Assembly: GCA_002495685.1 (NCBI GenBank)
Contig: DAGJ01000017.1
Span: 1-43,836, forward strand
DNA from: Methanobrevibacter sp. UBA412
GTDB lineage: Archaea; Methanobacteriota; Methanobacteria; Methanobacteriales; Methanobacteriaceae
Length of the DNA: 43,836 nucleotides
Reading direction: 5' to 3'
Shown piece by piece: positions 25,541-34,800 of this stretch. The position numbers and the translations under genes are program-made. Position 1 is the stretch's first letter; the number at the start of each line of letters is the position of its first letter. The notes under the pieces were generated by a model. The model was not told where the DNA came from and made no database searches. It saw nothing but the letters and a program-made list of their open reading frames with translations.

Positions 25541-26833
25541 TTGAGAGCTGCAGTAATTGGTTTAGGAGTAGAAGGAAAAAAAGCCTTTGAATCATTATTA
25601 CGTAATAATTGGAATGTTTATGCATCTGATTTATCAACAAAGTTAAATTTAGAAAATATGAACTTACCTGTTGCGGATATTAACCTATTATCTAAAGAAA
25701 AACGTTTAAGTTTTATAATAGAAAATGCGATGATAGATTTAGGATTTATTAATCAAGAAGAAATAGATAATTGTGATGCTGTAGCAATTAGTCCAAGCAT
25801 GTTCGGTACAGAACTAGCAAACAAATATCAAAAACAAGGAAAACTCTTATGTGATGTATTGACTAAACATAGAGAAATATTCACTATAGGAATAACTGGA
25901 ACAAATGGTAAAACCACAACTGTAACTATGATACGTAAAATCCTTGAAAAAGCAGGATATAATGTATTAATAGGTGGAAATGGTGGTGGTGGATTTGAAG
26001 GTTATTACGATTTAATTCTCGAGGCGGAAAAAGGGGATTATGATGTGATGTTAATAGAAGTATGTGACATGACATTAGATTTTTGTAATTACTGTTTTGA
26101 CTTTGATATTGTTGGTTTAACCAATATTGGTAATGACCATATGAATGTGCATAAAAGTATTGAAAATTATAAAAATACTGTTAAAAATTTTTTTAAAGGA
26201 AAAGAAGTATTTATTAGTAAATATCAAGATTTTAAAGATGAATTTGAATCTTCAGCTCGTGAAACTAACTATTTTAAAGAAACTGAATATCCTTTACAAT
26301 TATTTGGTAACTTCAATAAATTAGATGCTGGGTTAGCTTCAGCAATATCTAGAAAATTAGGAATAGATGAACCAATCATAAAAGATACTTTGGAAAATTT
26401 TCAACCTGTAGAAGGAAGATTAAAAGTATTACATTTAAATGATTGTGATATATTTATTGGTAAATCTGACAATAGTAGTGCAATACATAGTATATTGGAA
26501 GAAAAAGATTTTCACGCTATATTTATTGGAACACCAAGAGTTAATGAAGAGGATCGTTTAGATATATTAAATGAAGTAGTTAATCATAATCCTGAAGTTA
26601 TAGTATTATTCCCTGGATTAGAAGATACAATAGATTTTGCTAAAATGAGATTACAGTCTTTAAATTATAATGGAAGAATTGAAATTGCAAATAATTTAGA
26701 TGAAATTGTAGCATTAGTAGCGGAATTTAGTTTTGAAGATGCTATCTTTATTGGTGGAAATGGTCAGGATGCAATAATACAAATACAAATACGTTTAGAG
26801 GAAATAATTGAATCAATAAATAATTCATTTTAA
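25541..26833 (+). CDS. Mur ligase family protein
   Basis: This is an ATP-dependent amide-forming ligase of the MurC-F type, 430 residues. The N-terminal Rossmann-like domain starts with AVIGLGVEGKKA. The central ATPase has GITGTNGKTTT (about 118-128) and the TNIGNDHMNVH motif. The C-terminal domain begins after EGRLKV, but the usual D-x-A-H-N-P motif there reads KSDNSSAI, so the substrate side is unusual. In a pseudomurein-walled methanogen this could act in pseudomurein peptide synthesis; coenzyme F430 synthetase (CfbE) is also a Mur ligase homologue. I cannot decide between them. The start is TTG with AAAGGGATT upstream. It is first in a likely operon with a secreted protein and a nucleotidyltransferase. 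Confidence 0.78.
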   Translation: MRAAVIGLGVEGKKAFESLLRNNWNVYASDLSTKLNLENMNLPVADINLLSKEKRLSFIIENAMIDLGFINQEEIDNCDAVAISPSMFGTELANKYQKQGKLLCDVLTKHREIFTIGITGTNGKTTTVTMIRKILEKAGYNVLIGGNGGGGFEGYYDLILEAEKGDYDVMLIEVCDMTLDFCNYCFDFDIVGLTNIGNDHMNVHKSIENYKNTVKNFFKGKEVFISKYQDFKDEFESSARETNYFKETEYPLQLFGNFNKLDAGLASAISRKLGIDEPIIKDTLENFQPVEGRLKVLHLNDCDIFIGKSDNSSAIHSILEEKDFHAIFIGTPRVNEEDRLDILNEVVNHNPEVIVLFPGLEDTIDFAKMRLQSLNYNGRIEIANNLDEIVALVAEFSFEDAIFIGGNGQDAIIQIQIRLEEIIESINNSF

Positions 26834-26861
26834 TTTAAAATAATTATTAAAATATAAGGAA

Positions 26862-28121
26862 GTGAATAAAATTAGTTTAAAAAGACTTTGGAAAAAGAAT
26901 GCATTTAAGATATGTTTAGGACTTTTACTTATCTGTCTAATATTAACACCATTTAGTTTTGCTCATACAAACTCTTTAAGTACTGGTGATGTTAGTAATT
27001 TATTAAAAGTTGAAAATGGATCTACTGTTTATAGTGGAGATACAATAATTGATGAGAATAATATTAATAGATATCCAGTAGCTATTAATATCCAATATTT
27101 AACTGATCGAATTATTAATTTAGATTTATTAGGAGCGGCTTATTCTTTTGCTTCAGGAACTGTTCCGATGCCTACAGAAGATGTAGTTAAAGGTAATGTT
27201 ACTGATACTGGTAGTGTATCAGATTTTGATGGTCCAGGGTATGTTGCTATTGAAAATAATTCTATTGTTGTTCATTCTCCTGATGATTTTGTATGGGGAT
27301 ATAATGAGCCTTATACTCAAGCTGTAAAAACTGATAATGGTGTGGATATTGTTAATAATTTAACTGGTGAAACAGTTAAGCATGTTAATGAAAATGATAT
27401 GAGTAATGATACTTTACCTCATGATTTTAGTAGTGTTGATCAAATTAAATCTTGGTATAGTTATGCTAAAGTTGGAGCTAAATATAATCTTGAGTATGGT
27501 GTTGGGGATTTAAGTGATGGAAGAGCTTTCATGACTCCTGAAGAAGTTAAAAAAATACCTGCAGCATATAATTATTCAAATGTTCATGGTGGTGGAGATA
27601 CTGTAATGATTTATACTACTCCGAATAGTACTTATCATGAAGTAACTAATTCTTACACTTATCTTGGTAGTCACCCTCAATATAATGATGCTAATCGTGC
27701 ATTAAATGCTAAACAGTTTGTTAAAGCTTGGAATAATACTATAATTCCTTCTAATTCTCAAGGTTCTGGACGTTCTGATGTTAGTTTTAGTTCAGTTGTT
27801 GAACCTGATGCTGAATCTGGTACAGCTACACATGGAGTATGTCCTCCAGCTAGAACATTACGTTCTACTGTTATGTCAATTGGAGCTCCTTTGCCTGTAG
27901 GTATGGCTTCTGATGAAGATGCTGTATTATTTGGTTATAATCCAGCGACTGGTATTAAAGTTACAAATCCTTTAGATTATCCAGTTAAAATTACAATGTG
28001 GACTGAAGGGGATGGAACTGATATGAAAATTTGTTGTTCAGCTCAAGAACTTATTCCAAATAATGTAACTGTTAATGATACTAATACAACTAGTATTTCT
28101 GTTGAAACTTCAGGAGATTAA
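26862..28121 (+). CDS. secreted or membrane-anchored protein, weakly VanW-like
   Basis: This exported protein of about 419 residues has a basic start (SLKRLWKKN), a hydrophobic segment about 15-32 and a plausible cleavage site after FSFA. The mature part is rich in Asn, Ser, Thr and Asp. The C-terminal stretch (GVCPPARTLRSTVMSIG...VTNPLDYPVKITMWTEG) recalls the VanW fold pattern of a GxCxxxxTL block followed by a strand with N-x-x-D-Y-P. That resemblance is weak and the function is unknown. The called start is GTG at 26862, but GGAAGTGA (26858-26865) resembles a ribosome-binding site and would point to ATT at 26871. It follows the Mur ligase by 28 bases, suggesting a cell-envelope role. Confidence 0.65.
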   Translation: MNKISLKRLWKKNAFKICLGLLLICLILTPFSFAHTNSLSTGDVSNLLKVENGSTVYSGDTIIDENNINRYPVAINIQYLTDRIINLDLLGAAYSFASGTVPMPTEDVVKGNVTDTGSVSDFDGPGYVAIENNSIVVHSPDDFVWGYNEPYTQAVKTDNGVDIVNNLTGETVKHVNENDMSNDTLPHDFSSVDQIKSWYSYAKVGAKYNLEYGVGDLSDGRAFMTPEEVKKIPAAYNYSNVHGGGDTVMIYTTPNSTYHEVTNSYTYLGSHPQYNDANRALNAKQFVKAWNNTIIPSNSQGSGRSDVSFSSVVEPDAESGTATHGVCPPARTLRSTVMSIGAPLPVGMASDEDAVLFGYNPATGIKVTNPLDYPVKITMWTEGDGTDMKICCSAQELIPNNVTVNDTNTTSISVETSGD

Positions 28122-28169
28122 ATTAAAAAATTATTTAAATAAAATTTTAATTATAGGATTTTAATAGTT

Positions 28170-28847
28170 ATGGTAAATGTTTCAGTTATTGTTACTGCTG
28201 CGGGTAAAAATTCTCGTATGAGAGCAGATCAGTTATCATCTAATGTTCCTTTAAAAAATAAGTTAACACTTCCTCTAAAAAAACATGATGGAACATTAAC
28301 AAATGTAATAAGTGAAACATTAAACCATATATTATCCTGTAAAGTAGACCAAATAATTTTAGTAGTTGGATATTATAGTGATGAAATACTAAAATCAATT
28401 AATGATATTGATGATGATAGATTAAAAATTATAGAAAACAAACCACATGATGTGGGTTTATCAGTATCATTACTTAATGGTCTAAAAAATACTAATTCTG
28501 AAATTGTTTTATGTACAACTGGTGACCAACCTACAGTTACAACAAAAACATATAACAACATTATAAATCATATTCTTCAATCTAAAGACCCTAAACATAC
28601 TATTTCTATATTAAGACGTAGGGAAAAAGGTAAATTAAATTCACCTGAAGGATTAGGAATGCCATTTGCAGCAAATAGGTTAGAATTAATTAAATACTTA
28701 AAAACAGAGAATGATAACCTAAACCCAATATTGCGTAAAATATTCGCAGATGGGTATGAATTTTATGGCATAGAAGAGAATAATCCTTTAGAACTTGTAA
28801 ATATAAACCATTTAAAAGAATATAAAACTGTCTATGACAATTATTAA
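28170..28847 (+). CDS. nucleotidyltransferase, MobA/GlmU-like family
   Basis: This cytosolic protein of 225 residues has the nucleotide-binding loop of NTP transferases near its N-terminus (TAAGKNSRM, then KLTLPL where sugar and molybdenum-cofactor nucleotidyltransferases place their Lys) and the metal-binding TTGDQP motif (about 115-120). It probably transfers a nucleotide to a phosphorylated sugar, alcohol or cofactor precursor; the substrate cannot be read from the sequence. It is the last gene of the run with the Mur ligase and the secreted protein (48-base gap), which favours an envelope-precursor or polyol-phosphate substrate. That is inference. Confidence 0.78.
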   Translation: MVNVSVIVTAAGKNSRMRADQLSSNVPLKNKLTLPLKKHDGTLTNVISETLNHILSCKVDQIILVVGYYSDEILKSINDIDDDRLKIIENKPHDVGLSVSLLNGLKNTNSEIVLCTTGDQPTVTTKTYNNIINHILQSKDPKHTISILRRREKGKLNSPEGLGMPFAANRLELIKYLKTENDNLNPILRKIFADGYEFYGIEENNPLELVNINHLKEYKTVYDNY

Positions 28848-28983
28848 AATCTTCATAAACTTTATTATATAAAAAATTTAATATAATATTATAATGAATC
28901 TTTTTTTATAAAATGGTTAAAAAATAAAATATTTATCAAAAAAATTTAAAAAAATTAAAAATAATTTAGAGGTGACAATTACT

Positions 28984-30072
28984 ATGCCTGAAGAAAAAAT
29001 AGCAATGGTTGGAACACCATGTCAAGCAATAGCTGCAACAAAAATAAATAAATACTCTGATAAAACTGGTGGATCACCAATCACTGTAAAAATAGGCTTA
29101 TTTTGTACAGAAAACTTTTCATATGCATACTTAAAAGAATTTTTAGCAGAAAATGATATAGATATGAATGAAGTGAAAGAATTTCGTATAGATAAAGGTC
29201 AATTTAAAGCTAAACTCATATATGGTGATGAATTTTCCACACCAATCATAAAAACAAGACCATTCACTAGAAAAAATTGTAATATTTGCACAGATTTCAC
29301 AGCAAACAATTCTGATATAAGTGTAGGTTCCGTAGGCTCTGAAGACGGATGGAGTACAGTTATTGTTCGAAATGAAACTGGTAAAAAAATCATAGATGAT
29401 TGTATTGAAAATGGTTACCTTAAATCTAAACCATTAGAAGAAAAAGGATTAAAACTATTAACACGATTATCTAATAAGAAAATTAAAGATAATTCAAAGA
29501 TTGTTGAAGAACGTGAAAGTGTAGGTCGACAAGTTTTAAGTCAACGAGTAATTGATGATGAAGAATTTGAAAAAGAAGCTGATTTATGCCAATTTAATAA
29601 TTTAGAAGCTGATGTTATAAGTGTTGGTGGATGTGTTCTCTGTGGTGCATGTGAATATGTTTGTCCTGAAGACATTGTAGAAATTAATGATAGGAAACCA
29701 CAAAAATATGGTAAATGTCGTGAAGATTGTCATGCATGTTATTATGCCTGCCCTAGAACCTATTTAAGTGATACTGTAGTTCCATTAGATATGGATGAAA
29801 AACCATTAGGTAATTATATAGATATAATGAGTGTTACTGCAGAAGCTATTGAAGGTCAAGATGGAGGAGCAGTTACAAGTATTCTAGTTTATCTATTGGA
29901 GAATAAATTAGTAGATGAAGTTTTCTTAGTGGGTCAAGATGAAGATCAAGCATGGAAACCTAAGAGTTTTGTTACAGGTCGTATTCAAGATGTTGTAGCT
30001 GCAAGTGGTACTAAATATTCAACTGTACCTGTAGGTTTTAAAGCTTTAAAAAATAGAAAACTTAATAAATAA
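28984..30072 (+). CDS. FrhB/FdhB-family flavoprotein with circularly permuted domain order
   Basis: This is a protein of the F420-reducing hydrogenase beta / formate dehydrogenase beta family, expected to pass electrons between F420, flavin and 4Fe-4S clusters. The order is unusual. It opens with what is normally the C-terminal domain (MVGTPCQ near 8-14, IGLFCTENFS, NCNICTDF). It then has two ferredoxin motifs (C217, 220, 223, 227 and C245, 249, 252, 256), and ends with what is normally the N-terminal domain (GQDGGAVTSILVYLLE, WKPKSFVTG, SGTKYS). Fsr in this window shows the usual order. The ATG at 28984 follows GAGGTGA at correct spacing; an upstream GTG lies inside that site. Both flanks are noncoding or other genes, so nothing has been cut off. 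Confidence 0.85.
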   Translation: MPEEKIAMVGTPCQAIAATKINKYSDKTGGSPITVKIGLFCTENFSYAYLKEFLAENDIDMNEVKEFRIDKGQFKAKLIYGDEFSTPIIKTRPFTRKNCNICTDFTANNSDISVGSVGSEDGWSTVIVRNETGKKIIDDCIENGYLKSKPLEEKGLKLLTRLSNKKIKDNSKIVEERESVGRQVLSQRVIDDEEFEKEADLCQFNNLEADVISVGGCVLCGACEYVCPEDIVEINDRKPQKYGKCREDCHACYYACPRTYLSDTVVPLDMDEKPLGNYIDIMSVTAEAIEGQDGGAVTSILVYLLENKLVDEVFLVGQDEDQAWKPKSFVTGRIQDVVAASGTKYSTVPVGFKALKNRKLNK

Positions 30073-30116
30073 ATATTTTATAATATTATAAGAAAGAATT
30101 TTAGGAGGATATTATT

Positions 30117-31154
30117 TTGAAATCTAATATTGATTTAGTTAAAGAATTAAGTACAACTCCAGGTATTTCTGGTTTTGAAACTAATATAGAAAATATCATT
30201 AGACGTGAATTAAAAGGTTCCGTTGATAAAATTGAAACTGATGATATGGGTAATGTTATCTGCACTAAAAAAGGTAAAAAAAGTGCTCCTACTGTAATGT
30301 TAGCATCTCATATGGATGAAATTGGTTTAATGGTTAAATTTATTGATGATGATGGTTTTATTCGTTTTGCTACTATTGGTGGAATTAATGATCAAATGTT
30401 AATGAATCAAACTGTAACTATCCATTCTAATGATGGTGAACATTTAGGTGTAATTGGTTCTAAACCTCCTCATGTTACTAAACCTTCTGAACGTAACAAA
30501 GTAGTTAAATATGATGATATGTTTATTGATATTGGAGCTAAAGATAAAAAAGAAGCTTTAAAAATGGTTTCAATAGGTGATCCTATAACATTTAATAGTT
30601 GGTTTGAAGAATTCCCAAATAATTGTGTTATGGGTAAAGCTTTAGATAACCGTTTAGGATGTTATGTTATGATGGAAGTCCTTAAACGTGTTGATACTAA
30701 AGCAACAGTTTATGGTGTAGGAACTGTTCAAGAAGAAGTTGGTTTAAAAGGAGCTAAAGTTGCAGCTTTTAAATTAAATCCAGATTATGCATTTGCACTT
30801 GACACTACTTTATCTGGAGATCATCCAGGTATTAAACCAGAAGAAGCTCCTTGTAAAATGGGTAAAGGTCCTGCTATTGTTTTAATTGATGCTTCTGGTA
30901 GAGGTATTATGACACCTAAAGTTATTCGTGATATGCTTATTGGTGCAGGTGATAAAGAATGTATTGATTATCAATTAGAAGTTAGTGATGGGGGAACTAC
31001 TGATGGTACTGCTATTCATTTAGCTCGTGAAGGAATTCCAACTGGTGTTTTAAGTGTACCTACACGTTATATTCATACTCCTGTTAGTGTAGCTAGTATG
31101 GATGATGTTGAGAAAACAATTGAACTTATTGTAGCTGCATTAAATAATTTATAG
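30117..31154 (+). CDS. M42-family metallopeptidase (aminopeptidase)
   Basis: This is a cytosolic aminopeptidase of the M42 (FrvX / TET) family, which forms large dodecameric shells and degrades peptides from proteasomal breakdown. Dinuclear metal site and catalysis: H65-M-D67, D177 (ALDNR), E206-E207 (QEEVG), D229 (ALDTT) and H320 (YIHTP), all at family spacing; 345 residues is normal. The start is TTG at 30117 with an excellent AGGAGGAT 6 bases before it. It follows the permuted FrhB gene by 44 bases, and a strong terminator overlaps its stop codon. Confidence 0.93.
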   Translation: MKSNIDLVKELSTTPGISGFETNIENIIRRELKGSVDKIETDDMGNVICTKKGKKSAPTVMLASHMDEIGLMVKFIDDDGFIRFATIGGINDQMLMNQTVTIHSNDGEHLGVIGSKPPHVTKPSERNKVVKYDDMFIDIGAKDKKEALKMVSIGDPITFNSWFEEFPNNCVMGKALDNRLGCYVMMEVLKRVDTKATVYGVGTVQEEVGLKGAKVAAFKLNPDYAFALDTTLSGDHPGIKPEEAPCKMGKGPAIVLIDASGRGIMTPKVIRDMLIGAGDKECIDYQLEVSDGGTTDGTAIHLAREGIPTGVLSVPTRYIHTPVSVASMDDVEKTIELIVAALNNL

Positions 31155-31191
31155 AATAAAACAATTATTTTATTCTATAAAACTTTTTTTT
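31149..31191 (+). terminator. strong intrinsic-type terminator after the M42 peptidase
   Basis: A perfect 13-bp inverted repeat TTATAGAATAAAA / TTTTATTCTATAA flanks a 6-base loop (CAATTA) and is followed by eight T at 31184-31191. The left arm overlaps the peptidase stop codon. Confidence 0.65.
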
Positions 31192-31341
31192 AAAAAATTT
31201 TTAAAATTAGATTTAAATAAAATTATTATTTTTAAAATTAAATTTTTAGTTTTAAAGAATAGAAAAGGATAATATTTTTTTTAAAGATTTTAATTACAAT
31301 CTTCCGTTTATTATATACAATTTGAAAAAATAGAAAAATAG

Positions 31342-31590
31342 TTATTGTTTAAATTTGAAATTAAAATAGAATTTGCCTGAAGTATTTTTTATTCCTTGAA
31401 ATTCAGCATTTAATGTTTTTTCAATGAATCTTAAATCATCAATACTTGGTTGTACATCATTTAAATTAATTTCATCACTATACAAATTGATGAATTTATT
31501 ATTTTTTATTATCTCAAATTCTAAATTATCTATGTTTAAATTATCCTTAAAATATTTTTTAATACTATTTCTTTCTGCATCATTTATCAT
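31342..31590 (-). CDS. hypothetical protein, 82 residues
   Basis: I do not recognise this small cytosolic protein. It has a helical N-terminus (AERNSIKKYFKDNL), then beta-type stretches, then a helix (DDLRFIEKTLNAEF) and a closing strand rich in Phe and Lys (KFYFNFKFK). GGAAG lies about 12-15 bases before the ATG. It stands alone on the minus strand between the peptidase terminator and the promoter region of the giant helicase. Confidence 0.55.
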   Translation of the reverse strand: MINDAERNSIKKYFKDNLNIDNLEFEIIKNNKFINLYSDEINLNDVQPSIDDLRFIEKTLNAEFQGIKNTSGKFYFNFKFKQ

Positions 31591-31895
31591 AGATATTTAA
31601 TACTTCCTTTTTGAATTAGTTCGTTAGTAATAGTTTATTATATTATTTTGTAAAACTTTTTATTTAAATCTTTACATTAAATTGTATTGTTTATTTAATT
31701 TTCTGTTGTTAAATTAAATTATTGTCGTGAAAATTTTATAAAAACATTTTAATCATTTATAAATACTTTCTAATTTAATTATAATACTTAATTGAAATTA
31801 TTAAAAGATTAAATTTATTAATTATTAAAATTAAATATAAATTTTAATATATTAAGTTTGATAAATAGTATATTACTTTTATATTTGGTGTAAAC
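31591..31895. promoter_or_regulatory. divergent upstream region of the giant helicase gene
   Basis: This 305-base AT-rich gap has no gene. It must contain promoters for the small minus-strand gene and for the helicase-nuclease at 31896. GGTG at about 31887-31890 is the ribosome-binding site of 31896. No operator palindrome was recognised. Confidence 0.4.
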
Positions 31896-34800
31896 ATGGC
31901 ATATTCTTCAAAAAAAATTGCAAAAGAATTTTATAATCTAAGGAAAAACTTATTAGATTTAACATTACGTAACCAATTATTAAATTTTAAACCTAGATCT
32001 AAAACATTAACAATTACTAATCAATCACCAACTAATATTTATCAAACATTAGTGTTGCAAGATTATACAATGACTTTTTCACCAAATAAGAAAGAAGAAG
32101 ATAAGTCACGTTTACGAAATATTTGGGAACATCCCTCATTAGATTTAAGTATTTTCAAAGATGGGGATAGAACATTAAAAGCAGATTTGTCTCCTTCAGA
32201 ATTGCAGAAAAGACTTTTTTATATTAATCAACAAGCTAAAACTATGTTGCAAGAACAAGGTTATAATATCCTTTATATTGCAGTAGGTTTTCTTAAATGG
32301 CAAGATGGTCATAAACCTAAACAAAATAATTTAGCACCTTTAATTCTCATACCTGTAGAAATGGAACGTAAAAAAATAGGGAAAAGTTTCACAATAGATT
32401 GGACAGGGGAAGAAATTAAAACTAATATTTCTTTAAAAGCTAAATTGTTAGAGGATGGTATTGAATTACCGGAGTTTAAACAAACAAATTATGTTGAAGG
32501 GGTTGAACATTACCTTCGCAAAGTAAAAGATGCTGTACGTAGTCAGAAAAATTGGGAAATTTTAGACAATGTTGCATTAGGTTTTTTCAGTTTCACTAAA
32601 TTTTTAATGTATGAAGATTTAGATCCTGATGCATTTAAAAATAGTGAAATTAGAGATAGGTATTCATTAATAGAATCAATTTTTGATCCTAGTCAAAATG
32701 TTTATGAGGATACTTTTACTGAAGAAGATGTTGATTCTAAATTAAATTATAAAGATATGTATAATGTTTTGGATGCAGATTCTTCTCAAATTGCAGCTAT
32801 TGAAAATGTTAAAGCTGGACATAATCTAGTTGTGGAAGGTCCTCCAGGTACAGGTAAATCTCAAACTATTGTGAATCTTATTGCGGAATTATTAGCGGAA
32901 GATAAAACAGTTCTTTTTGTTAGTGAAAAAATGGCAGCTTTAGAAGTTGTTAAAAATCGTATGGAGAATGTAGGTTTAGGTAAATTTGTTTTAGAATTAC
33001 ATTCTCATAAAGCTCGTCGTAAAAAAATGTTAAAGGATCTTGAGAGAAGTGTTAATGTTCATTCAAAATCTAATTTGGATATTGATAGAACAATTCGAAA
33101 ATTAGAGAAGTTACGTTCTCAATTAGATGAATATGCTGATATTATCCATCAACCATTATATGAAGTTAAATTAAGTCCTTTTCAATTATATGGTATTAAA
33201 GAATCTGCAGATGATTATTATAGTAAAAAAGGTCGTTTATTGCCTTTAGTTAGATTTTCTAATAGTGAAAATTTGACTATGAAAGACTTAGATGAAATCA
33301 TAACTTTATTAGAAAGTTTAGCTGAATTACGTAGTACTATAACTAAAGATAATCCATGGAATTTAACTAATCCTAAAAGTTTACTTCCTCAAGATTTACG
33401 TGAAATTGAATTTTTAATAGATGATACTTTAGATAGTCTTGATAATTTTATGGTAGAAGCTAGTAGTGTTAATGATATTTATGGTATTAAGGTTCCTAAC
33501 AGTTTAAATGAGTATAAATATAGTATTGAAGCTTTAAAAGTTTTAGATACTCGTAATACTGAATTAATTGATCCTGATATTATTGGTAATTTTGAATGGA
33601 TTTCTTCTCCGCGTAAAGCTTCAGAGTTAATTCAACATGTAAAAGATTATCAGGATACTGTTAGAATTATGGAAAAATTTAATGATAATGTTTTACTTAT
33701 TGATTTGGATTCTCTTATTTCTGAAATTGAAAAATCTAATCAGAAAAAATTCCATTTCTTTGGTGGTAATACTTTTAAAAGTCAGTTAAAAAATATTTAT
33801 AAGGGAGAAGTTCCTTCAGATAAAATTGCTTTACGTGATTTAACTCGTCTTAAAAAATATTTTAATGCTAAAAGAGTTATTGATAGTTATGAAGAAGCGG
33901 GTAAACGATATTTTGGTAAATTATGGGATGTCAAGGAACCTTTTAATAATTATTATGTAGTTGAAAAGTGGATGCGTGAATTTAATGATTTGCTTGCAAA
34001 TGGTACTTTTTCAGAAAAAACAATTGAGATTTTAAAAAATGATTTGTATGAACTTAATGCATTTGAAAATGTTCAAAGTTATCTTGCTGCTGGAGATGTA
34101 TTTGTTAAAAGTTTAAATCGTTTAGAAGATAAATTAAATCCTAGAAGTCAACTATTATTTAAAAAAGATAAAGCAGATGTGTTATTTAGTGAATGGAGTA
34201 ATCAATTAAGTGAATGGAAAGGTCAATTATCTAGTTTACATTTGTGGAGTCAATATTTAAGTATTAAAAATAAATGTAAACAAACTAATGCTAAAATTTT
34301 CGTAGATACCATTGAAAAACGTAAAATAGGTAAGTATGATGTTAAACCATTGGTTTTAGGTAATTTTGCAGATAGTCTACTAAATATTGTTTTCAGTGAA
34401 AATCCTACTTTATCTACATTTATTGGGGAATTACATGAAAATCGTATTAGTGAATTTAGGGATTTAGATCGTGAAATGATTAAATTAAATCGTAAACGAA
34501 TATATAATAAGTTAAATAATAAAATCCCTCAAATTTTTGGAGCTGCTGATGATGAAGAATCTCAAGTATTAGCTGGTGAATTTACACGTAAAAGTGGACA
34601 TTTGCCTGTTAGAACATTACTTGAAAAAGCAGGGGGCACTATTAAAAAGATTAAGCCATGTTTTATGATGAGTCCTTTAAGTATTGCTCAGTATTTAGAT
34701 CCTACTAATGAAAAATTAGAATTTGATGTTGTTATTTTTGATGAAGCCAGTCAAGTAAAACCTGAAGATGCTTTAGGCGCATTTATGCGTGCGGATACTG

